Source: Cladocopium goreaui
Taxonomy: Eukaryota; Sar; Dinophyceae; Suessiales; Symbiodiniaceae
Length of the DNA: 64,000 bases
Direction of reading: 5' to 3'
NCBI GenBank assembly: GCA_947184155.2
Contig: CAMXCT020000321.1
Location: 204,001-268,000, forward strand
Shown here: one piece after another, positions 12,250-24,038 of the stretch
Layout of the letters: every line of letters begins with the position of its first letter
Numbering within the stretch: position 1 is the stretch's first letter
The notes under the pieces: generated by a model
Database searches by the model: none
Seen by the model: the letters and a program-made list of their open reading frames with translations, nothing else
Told to the model about the DNA's origin: nothing
Program-made: the position numbers and the translations under genes

Positions 12250-13033
12250 CCAAATCATACGCCATGAGGGACACAGGTCAAAAAATCATAGAAATGTCAG
12301 CGCGCGCTTAAATCATCAAACAAAAACAAAATGCAATCATGTCCTTATACAAGTTTCTTGCCACACCAAAATCTCAAAACCTTGCTGTACAAGAATGGGA
12401 GTCCACATACCAACATACTCTCCCAACCCATGTAGGACCAAACACTCGATACAACCAAAGAATGGATTTGCAAGGCACCCACCCGTCTCTGACTTTTTGC
12501 ATAGGAAAGTTCTGAGGGGATTCGAGCAATGCGAGCATGTCGTTGCGCTTTCTCTCTAGGTTTGGGAGGCAGTGTCTGGCAGTGTCTGGAGTCAAAAGAT
12601 TGCCTCTACGTGTTTTTAGTTGGGAGATGTGGGCCCAAACATCTCGATGTATTAACTTTCACTGCTTCTTTTGGTCGGACAAGACCTGTGTCCACTCATT
12701 CCTATTCGGCACCAATCAGAATCAGCAGACTCAAAGCTGAGATCACCACTGCATCCCGTTGGGAGTTTGCAAGGTGAAACTCCAAGATGTCCTGTGGAGG
12801 TGTATGGGAACCAGCGGCCTGGTCCAAGTTGCCTTACAGGTGAGGACCAACAAAACCCACCTGGTGAGGTGCCGGGAATACCATGGAAATCCATGGAATA
12901 CATGTATAAAACAGTGGGCTGAAGGATTTGCCGATAAGATTCATAAGCACGCTTAAAAATGGTCGACATCGACCTTTCAACTGAATGCCATGCCATGGAA
13001 GTCTCCCATGTAGCAGGATCATTCCAACTTGAC
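12250..13033. other. Stretch with weak coding signal only
   Basis: A minus-strand open frame at 12652-13053 contains SVERSMSTIFKRAYESYRQI, which could be part of an exon, but no convincing acceptor and donor pair encloses it. Nothing else stands out. Confidence 0.3.
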
Positions 13034-13748
13034 TCATAACTCATAGCCGCCATAGCCCTTGTCCTTCATTACATCTTCCTCTTCCATGACATCCCCGGCC
13101 TCTCACGTGGATCAAGTACATCTTGAAAGCACTACAGTAGGATGCTGTCGGGATTTGCCAGTCAGTCCGAGACTCACTTTTAGCAAACGTGGAATGCTGA
13201 GAGCTGGAAAGATTGGTGTGCTGCGTGCTATTCCAGAGATCCACAAGTCAAACGCAAATTCTCGCATTGGATCGGGGACTGATGCACGAGGAGATCACTG
13301 ACCACACTGCATGGCAAAGCAAGCGGCCGGGACCACCGGGACCACCGGGACCACCGGGACCACCGGGACCACCGGGACCACCGGGACCCAGGAGACATTT
13401 TGCGTTTCACCGTTTCGCCGTTTCGCCATGTTTCGCCTCTTTGTAGAGCGTGGAGACCTCCTTGAGGCTTGCGGGAAGCTTTTCGATTGCCTTGGTGTTC
13501 TTATCATTTCTTATCCACGCTAAGCTGCAGCATGCCGCACTGCTTTTGTTTTTGGGTTGTAGATGGTTGTCGGGCTTATGGAATTTCTGAGGGATGAAAC
13601 ATGATGAAACTGTTCAACCCTCGCCAGAACTGTCCCATGCATTGACCCTCACATTGTGCGCTCGGCTTCTGACGGTGCGATCTTCTTGGTAGACCTTCAC
13701 GTGGATGGCCAAATACATCGCTAATGCTTGCGCCTTCTTGTTTCCAGC
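13034..13748 (-). CDS. 3' end of a split gene, unknown product
   Basis: Two exons of the minus strand. 13653-13748 starts after CCAG and reads AGNKKAQALAMYLAIHVKVY then QEDRTVRSRAHN, exactly 32 codons in phase 0 to a GTGAGG donor. 13034-13099 starts after GTGAGAG and reads AGDVMEEEDVMKDKGYGGYE then L and TGA, again phase 0. Both are clean coding-type sequence with correct splice signals and compatible phase; one or more exons may lie between them. Upstream exons were not resolved. The product is not recognised: the first exon looks like a surface-exposed helix followed by a basic strand, and the C terminus is acidic then Gly/Tyr-rich. Confidence 0.5.
13327..13389. repeat. 9-bp minisatellite (CCGGGACCA)
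   Basis: Seven tandem copies of CCGGGACCA with one change in the last. It translates as Pro-Gly-Pro or Gly-Thr-Thr repeats depending on frame. Being between exons of a minus-strand gene, it is probably intronic. Confidence 0.9.
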
Positions 13749-14674
13749 CTGGCCCGTTACCCAGTTGATCCAGAGAGGGCTGGAGGTTCACCGTGAAACT
13801 AAAACAGATCCCAAATCTGATTCTTGCACGGGCGCCAATTTGTAGAAGGATTCATCACACAAGTTCTGTACCCAACTGGCTATCGAATGATCGCACCTAC
13901 ACATTTATCCTGAGTGGTTCCATTCCTTAAAAAAAGGTGCATTTAAGAAAGACAGGTTGAAACAGTTTGCAACCAGCAGAAAGCCTTTTAGATCGCGCAT
14001 GATTTCTACGGGTCTGAAACTGATAACTCAGCTCGACGTGCTGTTGCGCCCAGCATTCAATTGCTCTACCTGACAGAAAATGCAAAACAACGAACAAACG
14101 TTCAGCAAAATTCCAGCAAAAGGATGACTGAAAGAAGGTGCCTGGCTTGATACTCTAAATTCAAAATTTCGAGTTCAAATTCATTGAAAGTCCAGCCACT
14201 CTGCAACCCTCATGCCTTTTGCTTCTTTGCACAAAAATCAGAAGCAAAGGCCAAGATCAACATGCTGTTTATCTTTTACTGATTAGAGGTCAATGTGAGA
14301 TCAGTGCACAAAGCGATTCACAAACTGGGTCGTTGTTCTTCAGGTCTGCTACACCCTCTTTTCAAGTTTGTCCAAGCGGCGGTTCCAACGGTAAAGGTCT
14401 TCACCATCGTGCCTACTGCCCTGAGGTCTGCGGAAGGCTAATGGGAAGAAAGGTTCTCTGTGCCCCGACGGTGCAAAGTAGGTCTACAGGATCTATGAGA
14501 CGACTACCATTGTGAGATCCAACCCAAACATAAACAAAAGCGGAAAAAGTTGTGCAAAAGATATGCAAACATGATAAACATGTGTATCTGTTTATATTCA
14601 TATATATATATAATGTATATACAATATATCATTGTTTCTCCATATTCATCCAATCCACTGGATGTGGCAGCTAC

Positions 14675-14749
14675 TTCTTGCAGCTCCAGCGTCGAGGTCA
14701 AGTTTTTCCAGTTCTCTGCTGGCGCAGAGATGTCCACAATCCACAGCAC
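14675..14749 (-). CDS. Coding exon, unknown gene
   Basis: After the acceptor TTGGGAG the minus strand reads VLWIVDISAPAENWKNLTST then LELQE, exactly 25 codons in phase 0, to the donor GTAGCT. The frame would continue open past the donor into AT-rich microsatellite sequence, which is clearly not coding. The hydrophobic start (a likely beta strand) followed by an amphipathic helix is typical of a folded domain, but I do not recognise it. It probably belongs to the same minus-strand gene series as its neighbours at 13.0-13.7 kb or 15.5 kb. Confidence 0.4.
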
Positions 14750-15527
14750 CTCCCAACGCTCTAAACTTCAATCAGCAATCTGCAACTGCAAGGAGCCAAA
14801 GACCGACCTCAATTCCCATCTTTGCCGAATCTTTGCCCTATATGAAGTGATATGATGGAAGGATTACCCTTACCACCAAGCCTCCGCGAAGGCTTCACGG
14901 GAAGTTTGCGTGGGCCTGCTAGCAAAGGTCTGGGCAGTGGCTGTCGTGACTAAATCGGTGCTGTTACTGGGTTATAGCAAACCTGCACTTAATAAGGGAT
15001 TAGTTTTGATATGTTTTGATCTAAAGGACCATATGCGGCCGCAATCTCCATCTGTACCCCTCAAACAAAGTGCATATGGTTTCGCAACTCTAAAAACTTC
15101 GTGCAGAGTCTGAGACAGTCTGAGTCTTCTGAGTTCAGCACTCTGGCGTGACTGTGTTGATGTTGAGGTGATGAAATTTCTTTGTGTCAAGGACCTCCCC
15201 AGTGTCAGACCTGGTCAGAGGCTGAAAGATAAATGAAAGGTAGATCTCCTAATGGCCCTGCATCCCAGACACGTGCCAACAATCGGCCTTGTTCTTTCAG
15301 CTGTACAAACAAAGTTCCAGAATTTGATGTCATTCCTTTTTTATGTGATTGCTCCTCAGCTCCTCAACTGCAAGAACATGCGGAAATCATCGCCTCTGAC
15401 AGATCTTGCCGTTGGAACCAAACACCTGCCGACCAGGTGACTCGATCCCTATGCAGCCTATGCATCCCTATGCAACATGGTCTGAGGCGACTCAAAGCCC
15501 AAATTTGGAGCATCCAGAAGCCCCCAC

Positions 15528-15590
15528 CTGCCGACCCTCACAGCGGGTCAGGTCAAACTCATACAGCATGTACTTCTGCTTGTCTTGGAC
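15528..15590 (-). CDS. Coding exon, unknown gene
   Basis: Twenty-one codons between CTTGAG and GTGGGG, in phase 0 at both ends, reading VQDKQKYMLYEFDLTRCEGR then Q. The flanking minus-strand sequence at about 15660-15730 also looks coding (GDGEDRARPPRERTTSEILQ). The short exon size and GT-AG signals match the other split genes of this flank. Function not recognised. Confidence 0.4.
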
Positions 15591-16145
15591 CTCAAGACTT
15601 TTATGAAGACTGGGGTTTAATCAGAATACACAGAATTGTAATGACCGTTTTGAAAGCTGGAGAATCTCTGAAGTCGTCCTCTCTCTTGGCGGCCGTGCCC
15701 TATCTTCGCCATCACCTACGGCAAGGCAGTCACTGAGACAAGCCATGCCACGTCATCATCTTTCATGTGGAGAAAGTTGCAAGGGACAGTCCATGACAGT
15801 TCCATGACAGTCCTATAGTCCCCATAGTCCCCATAATGTTCCCATTTCTTTTCGATCCAAATGTGTCCTTCGCCCATTGTGCCCTCCCACCGTCCAGCTC
15901 GAAGGCATAGGTGGCTTTTTGCCGAGCAAAGGCTTTGCTCAAAGACTCAGCAGGCCAGCATTATCAGAATTCATGACATTGCACTCCTTTGCAGCGCAGC
16001 AAACGGCAAACAGCAAAAATACACTTTCGGATCCGAACTGTTTCGAGGATCTCTTGCTGAACATGTCTGAACATTGCTGAATGTAACTCGCTCTGACTGA
16101 AACTCCATTTCCTGTCATTGCGGATTGTTTCAAATTGTTCTTTGT

Positions 16146-16172
16146 AGCAGCAGCAGCAGCAGCAGCAGCAGC
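16146..16172. repeat. (AGC)9 trinucleotide repeat
   Basis: Nine perfect AGC units. No convincing coding frame runs through it. Confidence 0.95.
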
Positions 16173-16404
16173 TGATTTGACCTCCATACCACCGACTCTT
16201 GAGGATGGAACTTCCACAACTGACTTTCTGGTGACCCTTGACAAGCGGGCAACAATGCATCACATCATAATATATCAATATCATATCAAGACTTTGGAAG
16301 TGATCCAAACTGAATGAGCTGATATTCTGCAGGGATTGTGAGTACGTGTGTGTGTGTGTTCTTGCTTTGGAGTACACTCAAGGCACAGCAAGGCTTGATC
16401 AACA

Positions 16405-17609
16405 TAAATCCGCCCGCACCGAAGGTGCTGGGGCGTGATCGTCCGGATGGCACTCGTAAAAGGTTACAGGTTTACCTGGGGGGGGGGGCCATTTTTCGGC
16501 CAAAACCTCCTGTTTTTGATAGGTCGTGACGCTCGCCTTCAAAAAACACTGTAAAAAACAGTACGGAAGACACCTGTTCGTGAACGCGCCCGTCCAAAAT
16601 CGGCAAGCGAAAAGTGAAAAAAAACCGTGTTTTTCAACTTTTTGACCTCAATTTTTTGGTTTGCAACATCTTTTTTTGCGGTTCCGCAGGTGGCCTGGCC
16701 CGGAGGCGGATTTTTGAGTTTTTGGACCCGTTTTCGGACTGATTTTCGTTGTTTTGTGATAGCAGAAACACTGGTTTTTACAGTGTTTTTCTGTTTTCTG
16801 CATGCTTGACGGCTAGCTTCAAAACTTCCAAAAACCTCGTAAATTACGCTGTTTTATGTAACGGTGTGAATGAAAACATCGTAAATACCAGTGTTTTTTG
16901 ACGTTGGTTAAAAAAACACTGTAAATTACAGTGTTTTTGGCCACCTGACCCTCAAAAACCATGCTATTTGCAGTGGTTTCTGCTTCTCACCGTGCAAAAA
17001 CACTGTAAATCCGCCCGCACCGAAGGTGCTGGGGCGTGATCGTCCGGATGGCACTCGTAAAAGGTTACAGGTTTACCTGGGGGGGGGGGGCCCATTATTC
17101 GGCCAAAACCTCCTGTTTTTGATAGGTCGTGACGCTCGCCTTCAAAAAACACTGTAAAAAACAGTACGGAAGACACCTGTTCGTGAACGCGCCCGTCCAA
17201 AATCGGCAAGCGAAAAGTGTAAAAACCCGTGTTTTTCAACTTTTTGACCTCAATTTTTTGGTTTGCAACATCTTTTTTTGCGGTTCCGCAGGTGGCCTGG
17301 CCCGGAGGCGGATTTTTGAGTTTTTGGACCCGTTTTCGGACTGATTTTCGTCGTTTTGTGATAGCAGAAACACTGGTTTTTACAGTGTTTTTCTGTTTTC
17401 TGCATGCTTGACGGCTAGCTTCAAAACTTCCAAAAACCTCGTAAATTACGCTGTTTTATGTTACGGTGTGAATGAAAACATCGTAAATACCAGTGTTTTT
17501 TGACGTTGGTTAAAAAAACACTGTAAATTACAGTGTTTTTGGCCACCTGACCCTCAAAAACCATGGTATTTGCAGTGGTTTCTGCTTCTCACCGCGCAAA
17601 AACACTGTA
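16405..17609. repeat. 601-bp tandem duplication rich in CACTGTAA inverted repeats
   Basis: Two nearly identical units, about 16405-17005 and 17006-17609, differ by a few substitutions and by the length of a G-tract and A-tracts. Each starts with the same GC-rich segment (CCGCACCGAAGGTGCTGG, itself able to form CACC/GGTG pairing) followed by 10-12 Gs. Each contains many copies of AACACTGTAAA and its complement. The best inverted repeat is 16912-16924 with 16926-16938, and again 17514-17526 with 17528-17540: 13-bp arms AAAAACACTGTAA/TTACAGTGTTTTT separated by a single base. The duplication is recent. No protein-coding frame is supported. Confidence 0.85.
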
Positions 17610-18332
17610 AATAACAGCAATTTCGCCGTTTTTTCATGTTTTTCGTTATTTTTTGAACTGCGTTGGTCCGCTATACATGGCTATCAAATTCTTCGCGTTT
17701 TTTTTTTCCGACAATCAGTACTTTCGGATGTTTTTGGTCTCAATGGCCGACATCATTGGCAGTTACGAGCGGTCGCGAAGGTGTGAGAACAACATCGTTC
17801 AAACCGTGGCGGCCGCACAGGGGTTCTTGTCGCGGAGCGACGGCAATAGAAGAGAACAATGGCAGTAGAAGAGAACAATGGCTGACATCATTAACAGTGT
17901 GGACCGTTCACTCAATATGTACATATATGATCTTTATATATATATATATAGATATATCTCTGCTGTGTGAGCCCAACGATGCGGTGCGGGCGGTTGCCGT
18001 CGCGAAGCGACGTGAATAACAGCAATTTCGCCGTTTTTTCATGTTTTTCGTTCTTTTTTGAACTGCGTTGGTCCGCTATACATGGCTATCAAATTCTTCG
18101 CGTTTTTTTTTTCCGACAATCAGTACTTTCGGATGTTTTTGGTCTCAATGGCCGACATCATTGGCAGTTACGAGCGGTCGCGAAGGTGTGAGAACAACAT
18201 CGTTCAAACCGTGGCGGCCGCACAGGGGTTCTTGTCGCGGAGCGACAATGGCTGACATCATTAACAGTGTGGACCGTTCACTCGATATACGATGCGGTGC
18301 GGGCGGTTGCCGTCGCGAAGCGACGTGAATAA
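17610..18332. repeat. 405-bp tandem duplication
   Basis: Unit one (17610-18014) and unit two (18015-18332) share AATAACAGCAATTTCGCC through the segment ending GTCGCGGAGCGAC almost without change. Unit one additionally has a duplicated AGAAGAGAACAATGG motif and a (TA)n tract that unit two lacks. The first unit directly abuts the 601-bp duplication, so four repeat units are stacked head to tail. No gene seen. Confidence 0.85.
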
Positions 18333-18364
18333 ATACAAATAACATTCACTGCTTGAGTTCCCAC

Positions 18365-18427
18365 CTCGGAAAGGGAATCTGGAAGTACTCGATCAAAGTC
18401 AAGGCCCCAGTCCCGTCAGGATCCTGC
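18365..18427 (-). CDS. Exon encoding an EF-hand calcium-binding loop
   Basis: Between the acceptor GCACACAG and the donor GTGGGA, 63 bp read QDPDGTGALTLIEYFQIPFP with one base before and two after. The segment DPDGTGALTLIE is a canonical 12-residue EF-hand loop: Asp at 1, Asp at 3, Gly at 6, Leu at 8 and Glu at 12, the residues that ligate calcium or hold the loop. The following Tyr-Phe fits the exiting helix. The rest of the protein is not resolved, so the product could be a calmodulin-like protein, a calcium-dependent kinase or an ion channel with EF-hands, all common in dinoflagellates. Confidence 0.55.
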
Positions 18428-19092
18428 CTGTGTGCAAAGTGTGTGATGATTGAACTGATTGAACTTTATGTTGATCCAATCAATTTCATTCCATCAGGAT
18501 TTGGATATTTTTTCTCTTAGATTATCTTAGATTTCTTAGAGTATCTGACTTCATCTCTTCACCTGTTCTTCAGGACACAAATGCCGAGAGGCGGAGTCGT
18601 CTGCAGAGGAATTCGAAGGACCTTTACTTCTGCACCCTGGGTCAGATCTACAGGCAGAGGCAATGTTTCCGCCGCAACCGCCGCAACCGCCCCAACCGCT
18701 GCAACCGGCACAGCACTCTATGAACAAATGGAGTTGGTGCCTGGTTTCACCTTTGCTTCCACCTCTCTGAAACTATGAACACGTTGTACTGCCATCAGCT
18801 TGACTTTGTTGCTTTGATTCACAGGCAAGCCCAAGGCACCTTGGAGGGATCCCCTGCTAAGAGCAACTCCTTATGCAGCTTGTTTGGAAGTATTGGCAAG
18901 GGCAGTGAACGGCGTTGAAAGGGAGAAGATAGGAGAAGTACGTGCTTGGGCCTTTGATGCAGCATATCCACACCTCCACTCTCTCAGTGGGCTGAGTAGC
19001 TGCGATCCATACTTCTGTATATAACTGCAGAAATAGGCTAGCAGTATCTAGCAGTCCACTGGCAGTCCACCCAATACAAGCCAATCCTACAA

Positions 19093-19203
19093 TCAAGCCA
19101 ATCCCCTCTCATCACTCGTCTCATCACTCGCAGTCACAATTGTCTCCTTGGTCCTCATCTCGTCACCTCCAGGGACACCAAATTGTCTGAAGATTTGCCA
19201 GCC
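19093..19203 (-). CDS. Terminal exon candidate, unknown gene
   Basis: After the acceptor CGCTCAG the minus strand reads GWQIFRQFGVPGGDEMRTKE then a Thr/Ser/Asp-rich tail to TGA, 36 codons in phase 0. The exon start coincides with an AG and the composition changes at the boundary. Two short direct repeats (CTCATCACTCG) fall in the last codons, giving a small in-frame duplication of SDE. Product not recognised. Confidence 0.35.
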   Translation of the reverse strand, partial: GWQIFRQFGVPGGDEMRTKETIVTASDETSDERGLA

Positions 19204-20331
19204 CTGAGCGAAAGATGCGAAAGACAGCGCATGCCTTGCGCATATGAATTGTTGTGGCTGGGTGCCTACACTGGGGTTTGCCAAACAAAATGGCAAACAA
19301 ACCACCTTTTCCAATCCTTTTCAGGGATCACAAATGATGCGTGGCCTCTGGCAGCTTCATCTGCCAACCGCGCGGTGGGGGCTTTGCTTCGTCCTTTGCC
19401 TCCTGGGTTGCATGCTTAGAACCGGTCCAGCGTCCGGTGTTGCAAAACGAGTACAAGAGAGAGACCTGTACCTTTTGTACGAAAACGCGCCAGAGAGTTG
19501 TTTTGTTCACCTTTCACGAGAACTACGCGTGACATTTCCCGCCATGCCATGCTGGCCCCCATGGCTCCTCGGCAAAGGTTGGCAACGGCGACAGACCGAG
19601 TGAGGCGGCGAAGGAAGTAGCCACCTGTATTGTGTCCTCAAGATGACGGTATTGACGGTTGTGGAGGGAAGACTTCAACAAACACACGCAAGAATCAACC
19701 TAGCTTTGCAACCCAACAGCAGTAAGGGTTCCAGGGTCCCAAGGTTCCATTTCAGTTTGAGCGGTTTGGACGTGCCAGAGATTAGAACGCAGGAAACCGA
19801 ACAAGCACTTCTGTTGGAAATTATAGCTCTGAGACGAGAGAGTTTGCGGTCATGATAAACACTTCTGTAGTGTGTGGCGCTGATCCGAAATGCACAACCA
19901 GTTCAGGATAATTGTCTGTATCACCCATGTGGCGCATAATACTTTCATAGGCAACAAGGTCATTTAAGATGCGTTCAAACTACTCATTCAAAGTTGCAGA
20001 GCACAAAACATGGGCCGTGCACAAAAGGAATATGTTCCTCAATGGCAAATTGTCTGCAGGGCTTGGAAACTGCCCATCACAAAATTCACACAACCACATG
20101 GCATGCGTTGTCCAAAGTGGTGTCGTCTTGTTTGAGCCGGATCAGAAAGGATCAAAACTGGAAAAGTGAACTTTCTGACACTCGGCTGCTCAGCTGATGG
20201 TCTAGCTGTCTGGTGATTCAAGCTTGTGGGCACCAAGGCACTCTTCTGCTGGAGAGCGAAGCAGCAGAGTCATCCTTAGTTTTGCAGAAAGGCTGCACAC
20301 CACTACTGATCAGGCTAAACCAAACAAAGTA

Positions 20332-20427
20332 TTACACATCATTGGGCCCTGGCAGCTCTAAGTTTGCCAACACTGAAGGCTGTGCTCTTGGGTGATCCTG
20401 CAGCATCAGTGGCAGTCTCTTCCGCAA
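20332..20427 (-). CDS. Terminal exon of a split gene, unknown
   Basis: Starts after GCCTTCAG and reads LRKRLPLMLQDHPRAQPSVL then ANLELPGPNDV to TAA, exactly 32 codons in phase 0. The basic start followed by an acidic/proline end is plausible for a protein C terminus. The exon at 21625-21678 may belong to the same gene but the intervening exons are not resolved. Confidence 0.4.
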   Translation of the reverse strand: MRKRLPLMLQDHPRAQPSVLANLELPGPNDV

Positions 20428-21480
20428 CTGAAGGCCAGTCCGGTTGATTCGAAACAGAAGCTTGTAAGATATTGAAAGGCTTCGGTTTCTGATTCGATCC
20501 GCAGATTTGGCAAGTCGAAAGCTTGTTTGGGGAGCAATTAACTTCTCCCAAAAAGATCCAAAAAGTGGTTAAAGGTCCGGGTACATTTGAAGGTACGGTA
20601 TGTTCACTACCTACGTAGGTGGATCAACCTCTGTAGCATGGCAAGAAAATATGGTTGCAAAGAATTCAACTGCATGCGTCATGATCCCTTCCAACGCCTG
20701 AAAGTGCCGCTCTCAATGCGATGTAAATTGCACCAACGATCACCACCTCAAATGGCTGAGAGCTTCCCCTCTCCAAGGTTCCCAAAGTACAGCCAGCTGA
20801 GCCAAGTACTTGCCCCGGAATGACATGTTGGATATACTTGGCTGAGTATCGCGCTGTTGATCGTGATCTGTGACCAGCCATGGCTCAAAAGCGGTGTGCA
20901 AAATAAGTTAGTGAGCTGTTAATTGAGCTAGTACCTCTCCTTTGGTAGAACCTTTGTTGCATTGTTCATGTGGCTCTGAGGGTGATGCTAGAAATTGGAA
21001 TGAAGCATGAAATGGGGTTGAAAATTGCATTGCATTGCTAGTGTGGAAATATACGTACACAGTTTATGTTCATTGAACATGTATACATGTGTTGCCCTTA
21101 TCTCTAGAGACGCACCTTTAGCCCATGAAAGCAACCAAACGCAACGCAAGTGGTTTACAGTATAGATCAAGCTCGATCACAAGACGAATCTGGAGCAATT
21201 TTCAGAGTAAGCGTAGTAGGGATCCTAATCGTGATTGTGATAGTCAAACACACTTTGCCCCATGGCATGATCTGTTATCATTGATTCTACCTGGTTGTTT
21301 TGGATAGTCTGGTGCATACCCACATATGGAGTCTTTGTTGTCTAGCAGCGGATCCATTGAACAAAGAAAGCTGAAAGTCATCCAAAGACCGCCAACACAT
21401 AGTGTTGACTTCCAAGACTATACTTCAATTTGGTGTCCAAACACAACTGCTCAGGTTTTGCTGCGAGGGACTCATGGTAA

Positions 21481-21534
21481 GCCAATGGTAGCCAGTGGTA
21501 GCCAGTGGTAGCCAGTGGCAGCCAGTGGCAGCCT
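21481..21534. repeat. 10-bp tandem repeat (TAGCCAGTGG)
   Basis: About five copies of TAGCCAGTGG, the last two with CAGCC instead of TAGCC. Confidence 0.9.
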
Positions 21535-21624
21535 GTTAGTCACTGTTAGACTGTTAGCCTGTGAAGTTTCAAAAAGGTTCCCTGACGGTGCCCAAAACGA
21601 AGCTCCATGCTCCGCCGGCTCCAC

Positions 21625-21678
21625 CTGCTTGGCTTTGGCAAGTTCCTCTTCTGCCAACGCCAGCGCTGCTTCAGGCGA
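21625..21678 (-). CDS. Coiled-coil exon, unknown gene
   Basis: Eighteen codons, SPEAALALAEEELAKAKQ, in phase 0 between the acceptor CTCGCCAG and the donor GTGGAG. The Ala/Glu/Leu/Lys pattern is strongly helical and typical of a coiled coil. The exon is one of several short, phase-0 exons on this strand. Confidence 0.45.
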
Positions 21679-21834
21679 CTGGCGAGGGGCATGGCATGTG
21701 GAGATGGGGAAGTTCGTAACTCACAGGTCGTCACATCATGGTGATTCTTCTCAGGAACATGGAAGTGTAGCAGTTTCAAGGACTGTTTTCCTTTCTCTTC
21801 AGAATGAAGCAAGTAGCAATAGGCAATAGGTCAT

Positions 21835-24033
21835 TCAAAAGTCCTGTGCTTGTGAGCTGTTGATTGGGTCTGACTTCTGATTCGCCACGGAAAAACGGAC
21901 ATCCTCATCCCGATCCCAATGATCCCACGAGACCAGTCAGAACCAGATGAACCGAGGCATGTCATAGCATGTCATACAAATCACTGAGTTATCTCCACAG
22001 GCGGTTTGCAATGTGATGATGCATGCTGCTTTTCAGGCCTCTTTCGTCAGCTTTTCATCGACTTCTTTCCACAGACCTTCCTTTGGCTTTGCTTTCGTGA
22101 CCTGCTGCACATCAAGGGACTCGTTTTTGAAGCAGTTTATGTAATCCACAGTTCTGCTCACTTGTGAGGTTTCAGATTTATGTTTCGGCTACATTTCATC
22201 AACTTTGTGCCTGATTCCTCCCTGACTTGCCGATTTGCAAAAAAAGGAAAGAACTCGTCTTCTGTGCTTGGTTCATTTTCTCCTATTGTTTGCGAATGAA
22301 TCCACACATTTACTTGAATGCGAACTGTTTTCAAAACATCTCAAAACCACCTATCAACACCATCATTATAGAAAGGGATACGAATCCTCAACCGTGCCAT
22401 CGTGTGACTTCAGTTCTCAATTTCCATCATTGAACCCACAAATTCATGGAGAGTCCTCAGTATTCCAACCACCAGCGCGTGCCTGCCCAGAAGGAAGTTT
22501 CAACGTCTCGGCCCTCAGACCGCAGTCAATTCGTATCCAAGTTTGCGACCATGAACCCATGGCCGCACCGCGGGGCGGGGGAGTACAGGAGCATTTCAGG
22601 AGCACCGAAAATCAAATAAATCATGGTAAAAAATGCAGATTCCTTACCACAAAAAAATGGGGGTGAGAGTACTTGGAATATCTTAGAACGGCATATGTAC
22701 TATTTTTTTCACCATTTCAATTGATCTGTAGATGTATCTCAGAACACAATCACTTGATTTTCAACTATATAACCCTGCCCATCTTTGGGCATCGACATTG
22801 CTTGAAGGGCATCTTCAGGCTGCCGCCTGAACGAGTTGGAGATATGACTTGTGCAGGGAATGTTCCCATTTGTCCATTGTTTGCATGTTGGTTGGAGATT
22901 TTCATTGGCGTTGATCACGGTCCAGTTTTCGTGGACAAATGCAATGACAAAAACACGAACTGCTCGCCTCCATGGGTGCATGGAGAGGAGAAATGCCTCG
23001 GAATTCGGAACCAGTTGCATCTGATGAAATCCTGTTACAAATTTGAAAACAAAAAATCCATGAACTACCTTATATAAATTTGAAAGATGTTCTGTCGCAC
23101 GATTGACACGATTCAACAAGTTAATTGACACTGTCATTCCAACCCAAACCCCCGGCCTCAAATCTATCGGTGGACGGCATGCCGGGCCCAACGCCTGGGT
23201 TTTTGTTGGCAGGATCGGGAACTACCACTGCTACATCAGCGTAATTTTCATGAAGTCTATCACAGAGCAAGTGTGGGGACAGCAAGGTTTCCAATTTTGC
23301 ACGCATTTCACGTTTTGTTTTGAAAAAAAAACGTTTTTGATTTTCACAAACTACTACAGCCCAAATGCCCAACAGGGTTCCAACATTTTTTCATGTGTAA
23401 TTAATTCGTTAAGGTTCGCACTGCCGGAAAGCCCAAGACCCTATGAGCCGCGGCCAGTGGTCGGACGAGCCGACCGCAGCCCCAACAGCTGCAAGCTACG
23501 AGCCCAGCGGCTCGTGGAAAGCATCAAGAACCGCACGCGCAGATGTTCTGCCATCCTTACATATTTATTTTTTTATTCATTTATTTATTTATTCATGAAT
23601 TTATCTATCTATCTGTTTATTTGTATGTATATATATATATATGTGTGTGTGTGTGTTCTTCTGAAACCACGCCAAGCAGCAAGAAAGGTTTGTTTTGCAA
23701 ACGCCTTTTTGTCAAATGCAACAACACAGTTACAAGTAAGATTTTTGGTTGTATATGAATAGAAAATTCAATGTCTCTTTTGTTGAAAATGTTTGTGATA
23801 ATTTGTGCCCACACCAGGCAACGTTGTTATAAACCTTTGAAGTTTTTTGAACATCGCCGATTCCAAACAAATGTTTCAAACGTCAAACAACATTGACCAT
23901 CGTCATTTTGCATGCAGACATGGTTGCCTTTTATTCTTGGATTTTCATGTTTATCCTAAGGTTTTTGGTAGTATGAAACAGCGGCCTTGGCTGCTTGCCA
24001 TTTTTATGCACACAATCAGGGGGTGGGTTGAGC
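21835..24033. other. Gene-poor stretch upstream of the copia insertion
   Basis: No gene is supported. Overlapping open frames on both strands at 22673-23191 look partly coding but lack splice or start context and no family is recognised. A poor-complexity tract of (TTTA)n, (TATC)n, (TA)n and (TG)n lies at about 23558-23656. Confidence 0.4.
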
Positions 24034-24038
24034 CTTTT

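Noticed and set aside
13213-13446. Collagen-like protein (Pro-Gly-Pro repeats)
   Set aside because: The frame is created by a 9-bp minisatellite on the strand opposite to the supported exons and has no start context.
16405-17609. CRISPR-like array from the regular CACTGTAA words
   Set aside because: Spacing is irregular, words occur in both orientations, and there are no unique spacers or cas genes; the genome is eukaryotic.
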